DNA of 64,000 nt, taken from Rhodothermales bacterium (GTDB lineage: Bacteria > Bacteroidota > Rhodothermia > Rhodothermales > Bin80). Shown here piece by piece: positions 45,216 to 54,654 of this stretch (positions within the stretch are counted from its first letter, which is position 1; every line of letters starts with the position of its first letter). The position numbers were made by a program, and so were the translations under genes. Location: assembly GCA_958296045.1 (NCBI GenBank), contig CATQHT010000003.1, positions 755,246 through 819,245 on the forward strand, in the 5' to 3' direction. The notes beneath the pieces were generated by a model. The model saw nothing but the letters and a program-made list of their open reading frames with translations, had not been told where the DNA came from and made no database searches.

Positions 45216-46880
45216 GTGTCAGTACGCAGCTTTTTCTCTTTCCGTACGCTTGTCGCAGCTGGCCTTTTGTTGGCCTTCGGTGCTGCCTGTACGGATCTTT
45301 CCGAGCCTGTCGACAGTCAGGTTACAGCAGACAACTTTTTTCAGACGGATGAGCAGTTCATTTCCGCCTTGGGCGACGCGTACAGCGCGATGCGTGCCGT
45401 AGGCGGAGGCGGCGCTTTGGCGCAGTTCAATGAGGCCACCACGGATGAGGTCATCGTTCCTGCCCGCGGGCAGGACTGGTCTGAGGGCGGTTTTTGGTAT
45501 CGTGTTAACAGCCACCAGTGGACACCTGATGATGGCACGTTCAGAGGCTTCTGGGGCGACAACTTCAATGGTGTCAACAATGCCAACCGGCTGCTATTCC
45601 AATTCCAGAGCGCCATTGCTGCCGGAGCCACGACACAGGAGGCGGCGGATCCGTTTCTTTCCGAGCTGGTGGCGATGCGCGCCTACTTCTATTACTGGCT
45701 CCTGGATGGATTCGGCAACGTGCCGATTGTGACGGACTTCACCGATACCGAACCCCCGTCACAGCCATCGTCTGACTTTCAGCAGGGGCGCCAGGCGGTC
45801 TTTGACTTCGTAGAGTCTGAGCTTAAGAACAACCTTGGCAAGCTCAGCGATGACCCGGGTGCCACGTATGCCCGCATGAATCAGTGGGTGGCCCACCACA
45901 CACTGGCCAAGCTCTATATGAATGCGGAGGTATATACTGGATCGCCCCGCTGGAGTGATGCGATTACCCATCTGGATGCCATCATCAACTCGGGCAATTA
46001 CAGCCTTACCACGAACTATCACGACAACTTCGCCACATCCAACGAGGGTTCGCCAGAGAACATCTTTGTCGTACCCTTTGACAAGGTCTTCCTTACTGGG
46101 TTCAATCTGCACCAGATGACGCTGCACTATGGCAGTCAGAACACGTATAACTTCCAGTTCCAGCCATGGAACGGCTGGTCTGCCACGCAGAAGGTGTACG
46201 AGTCGGTTATCGATCCCATGCAGAATCCCGGCCCGCAGGGTGAGGTATGGGGAGTCTATCCCACCGCTGACGACGCAGGTCTGGAGCGGGTGCAGGGCAC
46301 GTTGGATGATCGCGTGGGCAACTTCCTCGTAGGTCCCCAATACACGTCGGCTGGCGACCGTATCATGGATACGGGCATCTATTCAGACTTTGACCTGAAC
46401 GGACCACCTCTCACGTTCACGCCGGCGATGAACGACCTTCAGGCTGTCGCCTGCCGTCAGTGCGGCGCCCGTATTGGTAAGTACGAGTTTGAGCATGGCA
46501 TCGGCAGTAGCTTGAGCAACGACTTTGTCGTTTACCGGTATGCCGATGTGCTTTTATTGAAGGCCGAGGCGCTTTGGCGCATGGATCCGAGCTCCTCGGA
46601 GGCGTTGGCGCTCGTCAATCAGGTTCGCATGCGTAGTAGCGTAGATGCCTTCATGGAGCTTGACGCTGATAAAATCCTTGCAGAACGTGGTCGTGAACTA
46701 TTCTGGGAGCAGGTTCGTCGTCAGGACCTAATCCGCTTTGCTGGCGTCGATGGTGGCCAGACCCGGTACAATGATCCATGGCAGTTCAAGGACGTCTCGA
46801 TGCCTTACCGCAACGTGGGCCCAATTCCTGACTCTCAGCTGCAGGCAAACTCCAAGCTCATGCAAAACCCCGGTTACTAG
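45216..46880 (+). CDS. susD: SusD/RagB-family nutrient-binding lipoprotein
   Basis: About 554 aa from GTG 45216, chosen because AAGGAGG lies seven bases upstream. The N-terminus VSVRSFFSFRTLVAAG ... AFGAACTD is a lipoprotein signal with Cys. TPR-like SusD features: DNFFQTDEQFISALGDAYSAM, WGDNFNGVNNANRLL, MRAYFYYWLLDGFGNVP, and the C-terminal ADVLLLKAEALWRMD and ERGRELFWEQVRRQDLIRF. It pairs with SusC to bind sugar at the cell surface. A terminator follows 48 bp after the stop. Confidence 0.95.
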   Translation: MSVRSFFSFRTLVAAGLLLAFGAACTDLSEPVDSQVTADNFFQTDEQFISALGDAYSAMRAVGGGGALAQFNEATTDEVIVPARGQDWSEGGFWYRVNSHQWTPDDGTFRGFWGDNFNGVNNANRLLFQFQSAIAAGATTQEAADPFLSELVAMRAYFYYWLLDGFGNVPIVTDFTDTEPPSQPSSDFQQGRQAVFDFVESELKNNLGKLSDDPGATYARMNQWVAHHTLAKLYMNAEVYTGSPRWSDAITHLDAIINSGNYSLTTNYHDNFATSNEGSPENIFVVPFDKVFLTGFNLHQMTLHYGSQNTYNFQFQPWNGWSATQKVYESVIDPMQNPGPQGEVWGVYPTADDAGLERVQGTLDDRVGNFLVGPQYTSAGDRIMDTGIYSDFDLNGPPLTFTPAMNDLQAVACRQCGARIGKYEFEHGIGSSLSNDFVVYRYADVLLLKAEALWRMDPSSSEALALVNQVRMRSSVDAFMELDADKILAERGRELFWEQVRRQDLIRFAGVDGGQTRYNDPWQFKDVSMPYRNVGPIPDSQLQANSKLMQNPGY

Positions 46881-46927
46881 TACCTCCTTCGTTGCGTGGC
46901 TGACCGCCATGTCAGAAGGTTCGAGGT

Positions 46928-46965
46928 GCGGCCCGTACCATCTGGTGCGGGCCGCTTGCGGTTTT
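46928..46965 (+). terminator. Rho-independent terminator after susD
   Basis: A 12-bp stem (GCGGCCCGTACC / GGTGCGGGCCGC, one G-T pair) with a 4-base loop, 46928-46955, followed by TTGCGGTTTT. It ends the susC-susD transcript. Confidence 0.75.
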
Positions 46966-47248
46966 GTGGAATCCCCCCCCCGTGGCCCAAGTTTGCCAAA
47001 GTAGTGAATTTTTCGTGAGGCACCACATCCCTGACATGCAGCAGCGATTCTAATTTGGGGGCGTTCGGTTGGGGAATGGATCTTGTTTTGCGGTAGGCTA
47101 CGCGCACGCGGGCTGTGAGATAGGCGGTTGGTGGACGGAAATGGGCAATGAGAAGTTACATTTGAGGCGCCACCCATCCGCCAGAGACATACGACGGCCT
47201 TCCAGGCCTCTGGAATTCCCGGTTATCCTGTTTACGACATACAATCTT
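46966..47248. other. intergenic stretch, no gene
   Basis: About 280 bp with a run of nine C near 46977 and no family-like ORF, leading into transposase remains. Confidence 0.4.
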
Positions 47249-47820
47249 TCAGGCTCTCGCAGCGGAAGGCGCCAGCAGAGGAGGACGACGGAACAACATG
47301 CTTTCCCAGAGACTTCGCCAGTCGGGGATTGGGTAGCGTATCGTACGTGCTCGCAACGCCTCAAAGAAATCGCGGCACACCTGGTAGGATGCTCGGCATT
47401 GCTTCCCCAACCCTTTTACTTGGTCGAGCATCGTATGCAGGGCAAATGCCAACAGGTTGAGGGTGGCTAACAGGTTTGCCAGCCCATTTTCGCCATGCCC
47501 GAAGTTGTGTTTGAAGTTCTGTTCGTGTCGTGCGAGGCAGTTGAAGCACTCGTTCTCGATTTTCCAGCGCGCCCGCCCACAACGAGCAACCTCCTGCACA
47601 TTGTGCTTCGTTACCGTCAGGCTGGTGAAAAGCGTCGTGTATAAGGTTCGCTTGTAGGTGCCCTGCTTTTGGCGTAGGCGCACGGTCTTTTCCACCCATG
47701 TGCCGTGTACGGCATCGTTCGTGTTCCGAATCGGCAGATCGGACATCCAGCGATAGCAGTGCTCTTCGTAGCGACGTGTCTTCTTGTTCTGCACCCGGAT
47801 CCAAACCGGGGGGGGGGGGA
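47249..47820 (-). pseudogene. Transposase C-terminal fragment (ISNCY-type, ARWKIENE signature)
   Basis: On the minus strand ~185 residues carry the C-terminal half of a DDE transposase (HCYRWMSDLPI, RARWKIENECFNCLARHEQNFKHNFGHG). The upstream side is a 12-base homopolymer (C on the coding strand, 47808-47819) with a TAG just beyond it, so the N-terminal half is gone. The glutamate in KIENE would be the last catalytic residue. Confidence 0.65.
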
Positions 47821-47989
47821 CTTCCTACCATTTAAGCAAGGCCATTTCAGGGAAAAAGTGGGGCTCAGAGGCCAATCGGGTCATCCGTGACCGGGGTCTT
47901 GATCTGGGCACACGGGCTGGATGCTCGCTGCTTGGTGGAAGCGGTCAATGTCATATGGAGAAGGGTGTATAGGGAGACGTAGCGAGTGA

Positions 47990-48180
47990 CGGGTCGGCAG
48001 ATTGACGCGCAATGTCTGCAGTTGGAAAACTCGGCACCGGTCCACCGCTGGATGACGCTGGCACTCATGTTTCCAGAACCCAAACTGAAGATTATCCCCA
48101 ACCACCAACACCTACCCACGCTCCAAAAGGCGCTTTTGGATGCCAGGACCCGACTACGAAGCCCCAGAATCCCCTTCTAG
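47990..48180 (+). pseudogene. Second IS256-type transposase, C-terminal scrap
   Basis: About 190 bp matching the IS256-type gene at 58347-58893 in reverse orientation (LENSAPVHRWMTLALMFPEP, IIPNHQHLPTLQKALL). One base is missing relative to that copy (TTGGAAAACT against TTGGAACAACT), which shifts the frame. Confidence 0.65.
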
Positions 48181-48658
48181 CCCTCTTCCAACTAATGGCG
48201 GTCCACCTACCGACATAGGCAAACCGCCTAGGCTTTGCTGCGACACGGTTCGCGGTATGCCCAAGCTGTCCTCACCTATCAGAATCATTCACACAGCAGA
48301 GCGCTTGCGGGCAATGGCAGAGAAAGTGGGCACCCAGCGTACAGCGGGCAGCTACAAGGTGCTAAGCGGTCGTGCGCTTGTGTCCTACCTGGCCACGCTT
48401 TCAAGCTGGACGTAAAGGCGTGCTCCAGGACATCGGCAGCGCCATGCATGGTGCTCGGCCAAGAGATACCGATGCAGACCCACGCCATTTAGCTGCTACA
48501 AGTGAAGATCCAACAGGACCGCTACATCGGAACACTGAGCAACAAGGCCTCCGCTTACAGATCGCGGTAGCGTATCAAAACGTTATGTTGATTACGGTAT
48601 TACATGATAGACATATCTTCTACATATGAGAATGCCACGTGCAGGCTCCTTTTCCGCG
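48181..48658. other. intergenic stretch with the IS110 right end
   Basis: About 480 bp; no gene recognised. It must contain the right end of the IS110 element downstream of its ORF. Confidence 0.35.
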
Positions 48659-49933
48659 TCATCCGTTTGCGTGAGCTGCCGCTACCCGGTCTGGATCAAA
48701 GACGGTGGCATTTCGCAGCATGGCACACGCAACAAGCAGTAATCGGTCTCCTACGGTGCGCAGTGCTCGGCCGTGTGAATGGCCGCGGGCGCGCAAGGCT
48801 CTGTACCTTGCTTTGCTTACGGGATCCCGCTGAGCGGCCACTCTACTCCAATGGTAGACTGCGTTTACCAGGCGGTTGTGACAAGCCCGCCGACGGACGA
48901 CGTATCGCTTCTTTCCGGATCGTCGGGTAACCGGCGCAACGCCGCATAAGCAGCGGAGAGCTCGATAATCCCGAGCTTGCAGTGCACCAGACGCTTCGGA
49001 AAGCAGGGTGGCAAGGACTACGGGACCAACGCCCGGCAGCGAGGCGAGAATGGTAGCATCCGGCAAAGTATCGGGCTTTTCCGGCGTGGACTCGTCATCG
49101 GCGGGCTCGGCACAGGCCTTGAGTGAATCAAGTATGGCTTCAATCATCCTCTCTACCGCGGTCAACTCCTTTCTAATCAGGTCGACCCTCCGTACGAGTG
49201 AACCGATATAGGAGGTTGCAGACGCCGTAACTCCCTCAGGTACGGTAAGAGGTTTGGACCGAAGGATGTCGATAACCTGCTTTGCTGTGAAGCGTCGGAT
49301 GCGGTGCTTTTTGAGAAGATTAGCCACGGTGGACACCCTTATGCGGCGGGCCCGCTTAGGCGTGGGCGCACGATCCCAGAGCTCCAAGACCCAGGCGGCA
49401 GAAAGATCTACTTTGAGTTCAAGGAACTGCGGGTAATAGCGCCAGAGCTGCTGACGGATCTGGTTGGTCAGCCTGGTACGCTCCTTTTTGAGGTCCTCGG
49501 CCCTGTGCGAGCAATCGCGAAGCTCAATAACTGTGTCATCGAGTGGGGCGGTCCGCCGCAGACACTCGGGATCCGTACGAATGGCGCTGGCCAATACACG
49601 AGCGTCGCGGCGATCATCCTTGGCGCCCGCAGGGGAAAAACGATCCCGGAAGCGGTCCAATTGCTTTGGATTGATGGAAAAGACCTGAAATCCGCGATCA
49701 TGCAAGCTATCGACGACCGGGCCGTGCGGAACCTCGATGGCGACCGCAATAAAGCGTGCCGCAACAGACACGCAGCTGAGGATCCAGTCAATGAGCTGGC
49801 AAAGCCCATCGCCAGAGTGAGGGAAAGCCTTTTCACCGAGGACCGTGCCGTCAGATGCGAGAATACAGGCCTGATGGGACGTCGAGCCCCAGTCAATGCC
49901 CACGAAAAAGGTCGGTTGAGGATGAGTAGCCAT
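48659..49933 (-). CDS. IS110-family transposase (RNA-guided recombinase)
   Basis: 424 aa, intact, ATG 49933. The N-terminal DEDD RuvC-like domain has VGIDWGSTSHQACIL, VAIEVPHGPVV, and AKDDRRDARVLASAI. A coiled-coil middle part follows, then the Tnp_20 domain LASLPGVGPVVLATLLSEA ... LCGVAPVTRRSGKKR with the catalytic serine in RRSGKK. IS110 enzymes recombine DNA guided by a bridge RNA from the element's non-coding end. A structured non-coding segment precedes this gene (next entry). It looks complete and possibly active. Confidence 0.9.
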   Translation of the reverse strand: MATHPQPTFFVGIDWGSTSHQACILASDGTVLGEKAFPHSGDGLCQLIDWILSCVSVAARFIAVAIEVPHGPVVDSLHDRGFQVFSINPKQLDRFRDRFSPAGAKDDRRDARVLASAIRTDPECLRRTAPLDDTVIELRDCSHRAEDLKKERTRLTNQIRQQLWRYYPQFLELKVDLSAAWVLELWDRAPTPKRARRIRVSTVANLLKKHRIRRFTAKQVIDILRSKPLTVPEGVTASATSYIGSLVRRVDLIRKELTAVERMIEAILDSLKACAEPADDESTPEKPDTLPDATILASLPGVGPVVLATLLSEASGALQARDYRALRCLCGVAPVTRRSGKKRYVVRRRACHNRLVNAVYHWSRVAAQRDPVSKARYRALRARGHSHGRALRTVGDRLLLVACAMLRNATVFDPDRVAAAHANG

Positions 49934-50120
49934 GGGATGTGTGCGTCTGGTTGACGGAAAATGACGGTGGCGAGTCGCTGCGACGTTCCATCAGTCCCTG
50001 TATCGGCGCTCAAAGGCACAGACTTCCTTCGGGAGGTGTATCACAGCACTCTCTGGGGTACACCTCCCCCCCAGGCATTCAAGACAGCAAGGGGCAATTG
50101 GTACTCCCAGAGAGTTGACT
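49934..50120 (-). ncRNA. Candidate IS110 bridge RNA and left end
   Basis: The minus-strand region before the transposase contains a perfect 10-bp stem (GGGAGGTGTA at 50031-50040 with TACACCTCCC at 50059-50068) enclosing an 18-base loop. The loop sequence CTCTCTGGGGTAC (50049-50061) recurs nearly in inverted form at 50102-50117 (GTACTCCCAGAGAGTT), so an RNA loop could pair with the presumptive left element end. This matches a donor-binding loop. Boundaries are approximate. Confidence 0.5.
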
Positions 50121-50277
50121 CGCCGTGATGCGACGCTCAGCGAAGTGCACCGCATTCAGTGATCGAAAGGCTGGGCTGGCCAAGCCCAGGACATCATCAG
50201 GCAACCTCGGTTGCTAAGATCTCCACCTCAGTGATCACCTTCAGGATGCACACCAAAAGCGTCACGTACAAGATACA
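50121..50277. other. flank between IS110 and the truncated intron
   Basis: About 155 bp with no gene; it should hold the target side of both insertions. Confidence 0.3.
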
Positions 50278-50965
50278 GGGGGGAAACCTGCCTTGTCCGT
50301 TATGCGGACGACTTTGTGGTGGGCTTCCAGCGGAAGCATGACGCGCAGCGTTTTCTAAGGGATCTAGGGCAGCGGATGGGCAAATTTGGCTTATCCCTGC
50401 ATCCGAAGAAGACCCGCTTGTTGGAATTTGGGCGGTTTGCGGCGGTGAATCGCCGCAGCCGAGGTGAGGATCGTCCCGAGACGTTTGACTTTCTGGGTTT
50501 TACGCATTATTGCCGTAGGGACCGCCGCGGTCGTTTCGGATTGGGACGGAAACCGGTGGGGAAGCGAATGGCACGAAAGCTGAAAAGCCTGCGTCAGGAG
50601 CTTCGCCGTAGGATGCATGCACCGTTACACGCTACAGCCCAGTGGCTGGGGCCCGTACTTCGGGGATGGCTGAACTACTATGCTGTTCCCACCAGCTTTG
50701 TGTTCCTACAAAGATTCTTTACCCGCCTGAAGCGTGAATGGATGAAAATAATCCGCAGACGTTCGCAGAAGAATCGCATGACATGGAGTAAGCTGGAGAC
50801 CATGATTACATGGTGCTGGCCTGCGCTCAAGATCAAACACCCCTGGCCTAATCAACGATATGTCGCCATGCACGCCGGTGCGACCCAAGGGAGGAGCCGG
50901 ATGCGTTAACGCGCCCGTCCAGATCTGTGCGGGGGGCCCGGGGAAACCCGGGTCCCTACCGCGAG
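50278..50965 (+). mobile_element. 5'-truncated group II intron C3 (copy of C1)
   Basis: It begins abruptly in the middle of the RT coding region (from GGGGGGAAACCTGCC, matching C1 near 12087) and runs to the intron 3' end CTACCGCGAG at 50965. Domain V is at 50894-50925 with one change from C1 (CCAGATC for CCGGATC). Loss of the 5' part with an intact 3' end is expected from incomplete target-primed reverse transcription. Confidence 0.75.
50316..50909 (+). pseudogene. Group II intron C3 RT, C-terminal 197 codons
   Basis: Identical to the end of the C1 RT except for about five residues (e.g. MGKFG for MAKFG, RGEDRP for RGEGRP). It starts right after the YADD active site and so lacks the catalytic palm. 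It retains only the X/maturase end. Confidence 0.85.
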
Positions 50966-51005
50966 GCTTACCAACTAGGAGTATCCCCTGAAGATATACC
51001 GTCTT

Positions 51006-52007
51006 ATGAGCCAGCGTGGGCTTGTTGACAAGGAAAAAGTGGTCCGAGGGTTGCTGTGTGGACTGTCGCGGCGCAACTACCGGCAGGCGGCACAAATCTT
51101 TATGGATAGTATGGGGTTGAGTGCCAGCAGCGTAGGCAACGTGTTCGTTGCGCACACGGCGGCGCTGTTGGAGGAATTTGAGACGCGCCGGTTCGATAAT
51201 CAGACCTTTGCGGTGCTTTTGCTGGACAGCAAGTACCTGGCCGGTATGCAGATGATCGTCGCTATGGGCATCACGACCGAGGGCGAGAAGATCGTACTGG
51301 GTTTCACAGAGAGTCGTACCGAGAACGGAGCGCAGTTGGTATCGCTATTGCAGGACCTGTTGCGTCGGGGTTTTACTCATACCGACACGCTGTTGGTACA
51401 AGTGGACGGCAGTAAGGGGCTTCGGAAAGGGGTTTCTGAGGTGTTTGGGTCTGCGGCCGCATTTCAGCGGTGCCAGTGGCACAAGCGTACCAATGTGACG
51501 AGTTACATCAAGGACGAGCAAGAGGCCACGCGTATCCAACGTCGGCTTCAGGCAGCCTGGGAGCTACCCACGTACGCGGAAGCGCGGGCGGCGCTTGTGT
51601 CGGTGCATGTAGAGCTGCAGTCGTGGTGTCCGAAGGCCGCACGGAGTCTGGAGGAGGGCTTGGAGGATACGCTGACGCTTCACCGTTTGGGGGTGCGAAA
51701 GCAGGCTGTGCGCGACCATCTGAAGACCACGAACATCATCGAGAATCTCAACAGCGTTATTACGAACCGTTCCCGGAACGTGAAGCGCTGGCGATCCTCG
51801 GGTATGCGCCAGCGCTGGTTCGGGGCGATATTCATGCAGTACGAGTCGAGGTTGACGCCGATAGGCCGGAAGAACATGGCGGAGCTGACCAAGGTGCTGC
51901 GCACCTCCCGGTGCCCATGGGGTAGTGGGGTTTCGGCTCAGCCTACGGACTCGGGGCGGTCCAGCCAACACGCGTCGGGGGCTGCCAGCGCAATAGCGCG
52001 CTGCTGA
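51006..52007 (+). pseudogene. IS256-family (Mutator) transposase, N-terminally truncated
   Basis: 333 residues from an internal ATG; the frame opens just after a TAG at 50976 and reads EYPLKIYRLMSQRGLVDKEK, so roughly the first 60-80 residues of a normal transposase are missing. The core is intact: TFAVLLLDSKYLAG (Asp), LLVQVDGSKGLRKGV (Asp), FQRCQWHKRTNV and NIIENLNSVITNRSRN (Glu). It directly follows intron C3, so the 5' part was lost or moved at that event. Confidence 0.75.
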
Positions 52008-52312
52008 GGCTGGCCTAACGCAAATTTGGCAGCTGTCGGGACCTTCTCGGGCGCTGCCCCGTGCCAAGATCGCCGCTTACGCGCGCGATAAGCGGATACC
52101 TGCGGGTAATTGTGCTCAGAAAGTCGCTCCACGGGCCTCCAGATGCTGGGAAATCCGCGTATAAGCACGCCATGGGTCCAATTTGAGCGTGCATGGTCTC
52201 CTTTGGACCGACACACTCGAGGAACAGCGCAACCTATTGTCAAAAGTTACCTACATTACGGCCCCACCTCGACAGCTACTCACTGAACACCAACTGGAAA
52301 ATGTGCAATCCC
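52008..52312 (+). repeat. IS256 3' non-coding segment shared with 2709-3025
   Basis: About 305 bp after the transposase stop match the segment after the IS256 remnant at 2.7 kb, ending at GTGCAATCCCG. The element thus has a long non-coding right arm, unusual for IS256. Confidence 0.6.
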
Positions 52313-52326
52313 GTGAGGGAAGCTGT

Positions 52327-52554
52327 ATGAACGAGTTGGAACGGCAGTTGACGGAAGCCTTGAAGAGGTTGTCCGCGCAGTACGAGACGGAACGGCGGCG
52401 GCACTCCGAACAGGTCGAAGCCTTGCGGCGGCAAGTCGAGCGGCAGACCGAGGAGAACGACACCTTGAGGCAGCGGCTCGACGAGCAAGTGACGCGCTTG
52501 ACCGAGTATTTCGGGACGTCCGGCGTCGTGAGACCGCGCGGCCGCGGCTGGTGA
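52327..52554 (+). CDS. Small coiled-coil protein, unknown
   Basis: 75 aa from ATG 52327 (MNELERQLTEALKRLSAQYE), almost entirely a charged coiled coil with heptads (EQVEALRRQVERQTEENDTL), then a basic tail RPRGRGW. It starts 13 bases after the IS256 end. It resembles small mobilisation (MbeD-like) or adaptor proteins only in composition. It may be a truncated gene. Confidence 0.45.
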   Translation: MNELERQLTEALKRLSAQYETERRRHSEQVEALRRQVERQTEENDTLRQRLDEQVTRLTEYFGTSGVVRPRGRGW

Positions 52555-52682
52555 TACCGCCGCCGCGCGGGCCGGACCGCGATTCCGGTCCGAGCCGCTA
52601 GATGAGATCCTCCATGTTGGCTGTCTTGAGTAAGCGGCCACCCCTGGAGGTCCCAAAGGGGATCGACGACGGTGGCCTCGGC

Positions 52683-53912
52683 CTATTCCCGACGCCACCG
52701 TCGCAGCCGATGTCGCAAACTAGGAAGCGTTAACGGCTGGTCGAATCGGATATCGACAACGGCTACGCCATTATCGTTGCAAAGCGCCCGTTTTCGCTCA
52801 TCACGCTCTCGCGTTCTCTCGAAGCCCTTGTCGCCACCAAAGGCGGCAATCGGCCGATAATGCTGCTCACCCTGATGTTCGATGGCTAACCCTAGCTCCG
52901 GCAAAAACACGTCTAGCCTCTGCCTCCCAAGCCAAGGAGGAGATGCCTCGCGCCGAATGATCCTAGTCGGGAAGAGCTTTCCTACCAGGCGATACAGTTC
53001 GTCTTCACGAACCCATCGACTGATCGACAACCGGCGCCTCGCCTCCGATTTGGCGGTAGTGACGTCCATGTCCTTGCCCCGTACAAGGAAGTCCACATAA
53101 GGGCCATAGTGTTCTCGGACTTGGCTCCCGTACCATTCCAGATGAGCATCCCCGCCATGTTGCTTGGACACACAGAAGTGGCAGAGACTGTCCGTGTAGA
53201 CCGCACGCTCTAGCAGGCTGATCACGTGGTGAGGCCATGAATCCGCAACAAAAGAAGGCGCCCTACTCCTTGCGTCCGACACCATACCAGCGTGGGCGTC
53301 AGCATGACAGCGACAGAACTTGCGTTGGCCGGTAACAACATGATCGAAGGCCACGGTTCGAAACCCTTCGATTCGATCATCAACGAACCGTCTACATCCA
53401 ACCGTGAGATTCGCAATGTATGGCTGGTCAAGCGCTCTGGACCGGCTCACGCTGCGGATCACCTTTCTGAACAAGTGACGAGGGATCCGTACGTGGTTGA
53501 GACGGATGACATGATTCACTTGGGTCTTTAGCGTCTTCTGCGTGTAGACATGACGGCGCTTGACGCCGCCGCCATACACTATGTGGCCCAGATCAAATCC
53601 GCATGCGTCCACGCCGGCGATCTGGAAACTGTCCCCCTTACGCGTGGCGAACCGTACCTCTGGATACCAAGTGGAATAACCCTCCCGACCGAGGGTGGTG
53701 AGGTTCTCGAATCTGTTCAAGTAGTAACCCGGATGTACCGTTGAGCGAGGGGCCTTGACGAGATGGTCACCGAGCGACTGCTGGATAGAGGCTTCCATCT
53801 GCTCGCCGAGGAGTTTCTCGACCGCATCCACGACTGTGAGACCGCCCGAGACAGTTTCTTGGGATAGCTGATCGACGAAGATGTCCGGCTCAATCGTGAG
53901 GTCTATAACCAT
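52683..53912 (-). CDS. Predicted PD-(D/E)xK-type nuclease
   Basis: About 409 aa from ATG 53912 (MVIDLTIEPDIFVDQL); a TTG at 54011 would add 33 residues. The C-terminal ~120 residues fit a Vsr/restriction-like fold: RRQRLDVFLPE-type Asp (LGRQRLDVFLPEL), AIEHQGEQHYRPI, FGGDKGFERTRERDERKRAL and NGVAVVDIRFDQP. A middle part has TDSLCHFCVSKQHGG, possibly a metal knuckle. The N-terminal half is beta-rich and unrecognised. The likely role is DNA cleavage in a defence setting; the 192-aa gene upstream may be its partner (64-bp spacing). Confidence 0.6.
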   Translation of the reverse strand: MVIDLTIEPDIFVDQLSQETVSGGLTVVDAVEKLLGEQMEASIQQSLGDHLVKAPRSTVHPGYYLNRFENLTTLGREGYSTWYPEVRFATRKGDSFQIAGVDACGFDLGHIVYGGGVKRRHVYTQKTLKTQVNHVIRLNHVRIPRHLFRKVIRSVSRSRALDQPYIANLTVGCRRFVDDRIEGFRTVAFDHVVTGQRKFCRCHADAHAGMVSDARSRAPSFVADSWPHHVISLLERAVYTDSLCHFCVSKQHGGDAHLEWYGSQVREHYGPYVDFLVRGKDMDVTTAKSEARRRLSISRWVREDELYRLVGKLFPTRIIRREASPPWLGRQRLDVFLPELGLAIEHQGEQHYRPIAAFGGDKGFERTRERDERKRALCNDNGVAVVDIRFDQPLTLPSLRHRLRRWRRE

Positions 53913-54075
53913 GTCAGCCTCCAACGTGGAGCCAGATCGACCGACATCAGGTAGGCTGCGGGCCGTCCGTAGCGGTAGCGCCAGGGCATTTTCCAGCGCG
54001 GCCGCCAGCAAGGACTACCGAGCGATGCGAGATCCGTCGGAGTTCGGTCCGTGTGAAGTGACGCAAAGATCGAAG

Positions 54076-54630
54076 CTAGAGAGCTGGCGGCGATGGCCAG
54101 TGAGTTGCTCGGTCCGTCGGGAAACGGACAAGTCGAGTCACACAGACCACGCCGGAACTAAGGCGACACCTCACGTAGACGACGACGCGGTGCCCTGTCC
54201 AGAGGGACGGCATGAAGAGGGCGTTCAGACTCCTGGATGTGGCTTCAGCAGGAAAATACGACCCTAGCTCCTCCGCCGTTGGAATCCGAACGGGCAACTT
54301 GGGATGTGAACGACCACTCGGGGCCTCAGGAAGAACGGGTAGCCCGAATGGCCCAGAGAACATCAACCGGAGATCCGTTACCCTTACGGCTCTCTTGCCC
54401 GTGTTCGACACGGTGACCCGTAGTGCTGGTTCCGTGAACCCGAGATCACGAGTAGTTGGACCGTTCTCAATGCCGACCACGCTGACCCGTAAGCCCGTTC
54501 GCCACGCTCCGTTCCAGGTTCGTCTAATCAACCACGATGGCCTGCGAACAGCCCTGAGGGCAGCCCACGCGACACCCAACGGAAACGAAACAGAGAGGTC
54601 TGCCACTCGCTGCACCTCCGTTCCACTCAT
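54076..54630 (-). CDS. Unknown protein upstream of the predicted nuclease
   Basis: About 184 aa from ATG 54630 (GTG 54654 possible). It has a hydrophobic N-terminal part (FPLGVAWAALRAVRRPSW) that could be one membrane segment, then an Ig-like beta stretch (ALRVTVSNTGKRAVRVTDLRL). No family is recognised. It ends 64 bp before the nuclease frame on the same strand. Confidence 0.4.
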   Translation of the reverse strand: MSGTEVQRVADLSVSFPLGVAWAALRAVRRPSWLIRRTWNGAWRTGLRVSVVGIENGPTTRDLGFTEPALRVTVSNTGKRAVRVTDLRLMFSGPFGLPVLPEAPSGRSHPKLPVRIPTAEELGSYFPAEATSRSLNALFMPSLWTGHRVVVYVRCRLSSGVVCVTRLVRFPTDRATHWPSPPAL

Positions 54631-54654
54631 CGCAGTCTTGTCCTCCCAGGTCAC

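Noticed and set aside
47069-47470. 133-codon plus-strand ORF
   Set aside because: Mostly antisense to the transposase fragment at 47249-47820.
47808-47819. 12-base homopolymer as a second phase switch
   Set aside because: It lies at the broken end of a transposase fragment with a stop next to it, so there is no gene to switch.
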